A DNA stretch of 18,383 nucleotides from Nitrospirales bacterium (GTDB lineage: Bacteria; Nitrospirota; Nitrospiria; Nitrospirales; UBA8639): the NCBI GenBank assembly GCA_029261305.1, contig JAJDBO010000196.1, forward strand, positions 1 through 18,383. The letters are read 5' to 3'. Made by a program: the position numbers and the translations under genes. This document shows positions 15,559-18,383 of this stretch, piece after piece. The notes under the pieces are model-generated. The model was not told the DNA's origin. It was given only the letters and a program-made list of their open reading frames with translations, and did not search any database. Each line of letters starts with the position of its first letter. Position 1 is the stretch's first letter.

Positions 15559-16520
15559 ATATTCTTATGACTCCCCTGGTGGGAAATGCTGGGTCTCATC
15601 CGAAACCGAGTATGATCAAACATCAAGACTTGTTGTCAGCCGTGGACGGAATTCGAGGGACGGTCACCTTTGATGCGCAACTTCGTGACTTAACGACCCT
15701 TCGCATTGGGGGACCGGCGGATGCGCTCGTCGTGCCTGAAGATATCGAAGATGTCTCTCGGCTAGTCGCTCAAGCTCATACGGCCAAGGTTCCATTGTTT
15801 GTCTTAGGTGGAACCAACGTGCTCATTCGGGATGGCGGCATTCGGGGAATTGTGGTGAGTCTATCAAGGTTGACGACCATGGTTGTCGCAGAAGACCAAG
15901 CTGCGGTGGTGTTTGCAGAAGCAGGTGTGCGCATGCCCACCCTTCTTGGGTATGTGGGGAGTCAATCTCTTTCGGGCTTAGAATGGGCCGCAGGAATTCC
16001 TGGAACAGTTGGTGGGGCGGTAGTGATGAACGCCGGCACTCATCTTGGAGAAATGAAGGATTGTTTACAGGCCATTCAACTGGTGAATTCAGAAGGTCGC
16101 GTAGAGGTATATTCAGCCTCGTCGCTAGAATTCTCCTATCGCCATGCCAGGGTGCCTGAAGGCATTGTGGTGGGTGCGTGGTTGCAATTGGCTCAATCTG
16201 CACAAGCCAAAGTGGAGTCTAAGACGAAGTCCTATCTTCAGTATCGAAAAAACACGCAGCCACTCGCGCAACCCAACGCCGGGTCTGTATTTAGAAATCC
16301 TGAAAAAGTTTCCGCAGGACAACTGATTGAAGAAGCAGGGCTCAAGGGATTGAAGATTGGCGATGCTCAAATTTCGACTAAGCATGGAAACTTTATTGTC
16401 AATCTTGGGAATGCCCGAGCCACAGATGCCATTTTATTGATTAAGAAGATTCAGCAAGACGTATTTCATCGAACCGGCCTCATGTTGGAGTTGGAATGGA
16501 AAATTGTAGGGGAAGGGTGA
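15555..16520 (+). CDS. murB: UDP-N-acetylenolpyruvoylglucosamine reductase
   Basis: A 321-residue FAD enzyme that reduces UDP-GlcNAc-enolpyruvate to UDP-MurNAc with NADPH. Marks are LRIGGPADALVVPED and VLGGTNVLIRDGGIRG of the FAD domain, GLEWAAGIPGTVGGAVVMNAG (141-161), SYRHAR (about 194-199) and NAGSVFRNP with the proton-donor serine (Ser244). ISTKHGNFIVN and a C-terminal glutamate (about 314) complete the active site. The GSVFRNP loop suggests the type II form. Three starts compete: TTG 15522, GTG 15555 and ATG 15612. I chose the GTG because it overlaps the murC stop as GTGA and has GGAG five bases upstream (15546-15549); the ATG at 15612 would remove 19 residues without harming the fold. 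A 58-base gap with a heptamer repeat follows. Confidence 0.93.
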   Translation: MNILMTPLVGNAGSHPKPSMIKHQDLLSAVDGIRGTVTFDAQLRDLTTLRIGGPADALVVPEDIEDVSRLVAQAHTAKVPLFVLGGTNVLIRDGGIRGIVVSLSRLTTMVVAEDQAAVVFAEAGVRMPTLLGYVGSQSLSGLEWAAGIPGTVGGAVVMNAGTHLGEMKDCLQAIQLVNSEGRVEVYSASSLEFSYRHARVPEGIVVGAWLQLAQSAQAKVESKTKSYLQYRKNTQPLAQPNAGSVFRNPEKVSAGQLIEEAGLKGLKIGDAQISTKHGNFIVNLGNARATDAILLIKKIQQDVFHRTGLMLELEWKIVGEG

Positions 16521-16521
16521 A

Positions 16522-16563
16522 TCGTGATGCGTAAAGCGTTATGCGTGAAGGGTAAAAAGTGAA
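16522..16563. repeat. heptanucleotide tandem repeat (six units, consensus GCGTNAA)
   Basis: The gap between murB and ddl divides into six consecutive 7-base units in perfect register. Units two to four begin with GCGT, and the others are one or two changes from it; most units end in two or three of A or T. The array has no bases out of phase over 42 nt and is followed by 15 bases before the ddl ATG. Short tandem repeats of this kind are known from intergenic DNA of several bacterial groups. I recall similar GCGTGAA-type strings from Nitrospira-like genomes but cannot verify this. Confidence 0.75.
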
Positions 16564-16578
16564 GACTCGGAAAAAGAT

Positions 16579-17544
16579 ATGCCATTAACGAGCGCTCACA
16601 TTGGAATCCTCATGGGGGGTGCTTCGGCGGAACGAGAGATTTCTCTCAAAACTGGGAAGGCGATCTATGCTGCCTTGCGGCGTCAGGGGTATCGGGCGAC
16701 GACGATTGATGTCGATGCTTCCCTACCCTCAGTGCTGAAGAGAAAAAAAATCGATGTCGCGTTTCTCGCGTTGCATGGCCCAGGCGGTGAAGATGGAACA
16801 GTTCAAGGATTATTGGATGTCCTTGGGATTCCCTACACGGGGTCGGGTGTTCGAGCCAGTGCGGTGGGAATGGATAAATCGATGACGAAGATTTTGGTGG
16901 AGCGAGAGGGAGTGCCCGTGGCTCCAGGAATCTCCATACGAAAAGGGCAAGGGGCCGTGGCACCGAAGAATCTAAAATGGCCGTTAGTGGTAAAGCCCAT
17001 AGATCAAGGGTCAACGGTTGGGGTTTCTATTGTCCACACGCCTGAGCAGTGGAAGAACGCGCTTCGTCGTGCGTGGAAGCAAGGAACAGCCATTGTCGCT
17101 GAGTCATTTATTCAAGGCCGAGAAATTGCGGTCTCCGTGCTGGACGGGAAAGCGTTACCTACCGTAGAAATTGTAGCTCCCGGCGGGTTCTATGATTACG
17201 CGGCGAAATATGAAAAATCAGAAACTAAGTATTTATGTCCTGCCCCGGTGACCAAAGTCCAAGATCGTCACATGAAGGATTTGGCTGTTCGATCCTATGA
17301 AGCTTTAGGGTGCAAGGGAGCCGCACGAGTAGATTTTCGTCTTAATTCAAAAGGACGGCCATTTTTTTTAGAAATCAATACGATCCCTGGCATGACAGAG
17401 CGGAGCTTGTTGCCCATGGCGGCAGCAGAAGCTGGGATGAATTATGAATCGTTGACTGAGCGAATTCTTCAATCGGCGATTAAGCGGAGTCCTCAACGAG
17501 TGAGTGGTACAAAAAAATTAACACCAACAAGGACGTCTCGATGA
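16579..17544 (+). CDS. ddl: D-alanine:D-alanine ligase
   Basis: A 321-residue ATP-grasp enzyme that joins two D-alanines, the substrate of MurF. Visible marks are GGASAEREIS (13-22), LHGPGGEDGTVQG (65-77), VVKPIDQGSTVGVS (137-150) of the ATP-binding fold, YDYAAKYEKSETKYLCP (the loop over the active site), ARVDFRL and LEINTIPGMTERSLLP, with the Mg-binding Glu265 and Asn267. The YDYAAKY loop fits D-Ala rather than D-lactate specificity. The ATG has only a weak GGA-type site upstream and lies after the heptamer repeat, so translation here is least tied to the gene before. The basic C-terminal tail (about residues 305-321) is longer than usual and looks unstructured. Its stop overlaps ftsQ as ATGA. 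Confidence 0.96.
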   Translation: MPLTSAHIGILMGGASAEREISLKTGKAIYAALRRQGYRATTIDVDASLPSVLKRKKIDVAFLALHGPGGEDGTVQGLLDVLGIPYTGSGVRASAVGMDKSMTKILVEREGVPVAPGISIRKGQGAVAPKNLKWPLVVKPIDQGSTVGVSIVHTPEQWKNALRRAWKQGTAIVAESFIQGREIAVSVLDGKALPTVEIVAPGGFYDYAAKYEKSETKYLCPAPVTKVQDRHMKDLAVRSYEALGCKGAARVDFRLNSKGRPFFLEINTIPGMTERSLLPMAAAEAGMNYESLTERILQSAIKRSPQRVSGTKKLTPTRTSR

Positions 17545-18323
17545 TCCAACGTACGTCGCTCACGTCACGGAGAAAGAGAAATCAATCTGTCCGTGCGGCA
17601 TCAGCAAAAGTGGCGTGGTATCGTCGGGCCACGATGCTGGGAATTATGGCGATTGCTGGCGTTGCGAGTTATTACGTGTTTCCACCTGCCATCGCGGGGT
17701 GGATGACGATTGAGCATGTGTCCATTTCTGGGGTGAAACTCATGAAGCGCGGAGAAGTCCTTTCCCTCTTGGCTCTTCCACCGGAAGAAAGCCTGTGGGG
17801 TATCCATCCACCTACGTTGGAAGCCCGCCTTAAAGCGCATCCGCGAATCGCATCCGCTTCGGTGGGTCGAGCACTTCCTCATACGTTGGCTGTGGTGATC
17901 GGTGAGCGGGAACCTGTGGCAGCGTTTCAGCATGCGGGCGGCCAATTATTTGTGGATCAAGAAGGTGTGGTGTTGTCGATTGCCTCAGAGGATGCCACTT
18001 CAGGGTTGCCCGTGTTCTCTGGGCTTTCGGCGATCAGATTGTTGGAGGGAGAGCCCTCTACACGGAAACGGGCTCGATTGGGGGTAACTATTGCAACGTT
18101 TCTTCGGGAAAGATTTCTCGGGCCACTACATATTGAATTAGATGATCCGAACAAGATTGTCGTGGAAACCGAGAATGTCAAATTTCATGTGAATCAAAAT
18201 ATTCAACAGACATGGCCGCAGTATCTTGCGCTGGAGTCAACGATCCACGCGAGGTCATTCATGGAACCGTATGACATTGACTTACGGTATTCAGACAAAG
18301 TGATTGTTCGGCAGAGGGGGTGA
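17541..18323 (+). CDS. ftsQ: cell division protein FtsQ
   Basis: A 260-residue bitopic divisome protein. A strongly basic cytoplasmic tail (about 28 residues) is followed by one transmembrane helix (about 29-48). A POTRA domain begins at IEHVSISGVKLMKRGEV (57-73) and runs through ARLKAHPRIASASVGRALP to EREPVAAF near 129. The beta-rich C-terminal part, including LFVDQEGVVL and DLRYSDKVIVR, is the FtsQ/DivIB domain that binds FtsB/FtsL. The family is divergent, but topology, POTRA domain and place between ddl and ftsA make the call safe. The ATG overlaps the ddl stop as ATGA. The stop is nine bases before ftsA. Confidence 0.92.
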   Translation: MIQRTSLTSRRKRNQSVRAASAKVAWYRRATMLGIMAIAGVASYYVFPPAIAGWMTIEHVSISGVKLMKRGEVLSLLALPPEESLWGIHPPTLEARLKAHPRIASASVGRALPHTLAVVIGEREPVAAFQHAGGQLFVDQEGVVLSIASEDATSGLPVFSGLSAIRLLEGEPSTRKRARLGVTIATFLRERFLGPLHIELDDPNKIVVETENVKFHVNQNIQQTWPQYLALESTIHARSFMEPYDIDLRYSDKVIVRQRG

Positions 18324-18332
18324 GCAAGCATC

Positions 18333-18383
18333 ATGGCCAAAAAAGAACGCATTGTCGTTGGATTGGATATCGGCACCACGAAG
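18333..18383 (+). CDS. ftsA: cell division protein FtsA (first 17 codons, cut by window edge)
   Basis: The last 51 bases read ATG followed by the codons for AKKERIVVGLDIGTTK. VGLDIGTTK is the first phosphate-binding strand of the actin/Hsp70 ATPase fold, and FtsA proteins begin just this way. GGTGAG (18319-18324), overlapping the ftsQ stop, is a suitable ribosome binding site 8 nt upstream. FtsA polymerises on the membrane, tethers FtsZ and passes signals to the divisome. The position after ftsQ is the classic one; ftsZ is expected beyond the window. Confidence 0.88.
   Translation, partial: MAKKERIVVGLDIGTTK

Noticed and set aside
17400..17540. Internal promoter for ftsQA in the end of ddl, as known in E. 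coli
   Set aside because: A TTGACT near 17452 has no -10 box at a usable distance, and I saw no other good pair.

Overview
The window is almost entirely one division and cell wall (dcw) cluster on the + strand, preceded by three unrelated genes. The proteins are bacterial. MurE carries the DNPR signature of meso-diaminopimelate ligases, so the wall is probably of the DAP type found in Gram-negative and some other bacteria. GC looks moderate, roughly half by eye. The protein character and a GCGT-type heptamer repeat remind me of Nitrospirota (Nitrospira-like), but this is only an impression, because no search could be run.

Layout. 1-855 holds the 3' part of an NAD-dependent sugar-nucleotide epimerase that enters from the left edge. 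It converges on a single-domain rhodanese on the - strand (905-1228), which has its own good promoter. Divergent from the rhodanese is asnS (1453-2748), asparaginyl-tRNA synthetase. A 473-base non-coding stretch (2749-3221) follows. It holds inverted repeats, an eight-G run and, at its end, a strong sigma70-type promoter at 3185-3212.

That promoter starts the dcw run: rsmH, ftsL, ftsI, murE, murF, mraY, murD, ftsW, murG, murC, murB, ddl, ftsQ and the first 17 codons of ftsA, which leaves at the right edge. All are on the + strand. Most are joined by 1-4 nt overlaps or gaps under 16 nt, so they very probably form one transcript with translational coupling. The two larger gaps are mraY-murD (55 nt, or 4 nt if an upstream start is used) and murB-ddl (58 nt). 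The second contains a heptanucleotide tandem repeat.

How the genes work together. MurB, MurC, MurD, MurE, Ddl and MurF build UDP-MurNAc-pentapeptide in the cytoplasm (MurA is not in the window). MraY and MurG turn it into lipid II. FtsW polymerises lipid II and FtsI crosslinks it at the septum. FtsL and FtsQ are parts of the divisome that control FtsW/FtsI, and FtsA tethers FtsZ to the membrane. RsmH methylates 16S rRNA and is a standard passenger of the cluster. The usual first gene, mraZ, is not next to rsmH, yet TGGG repeats resembling MraZ boxes lie just downstream of the promoter.

The gene content is ordinary. I see no mobile element, CRISPR, tRNA or rRNA, and no convincing new multigene system. 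The points worth a second look are in the non-coding DNA.
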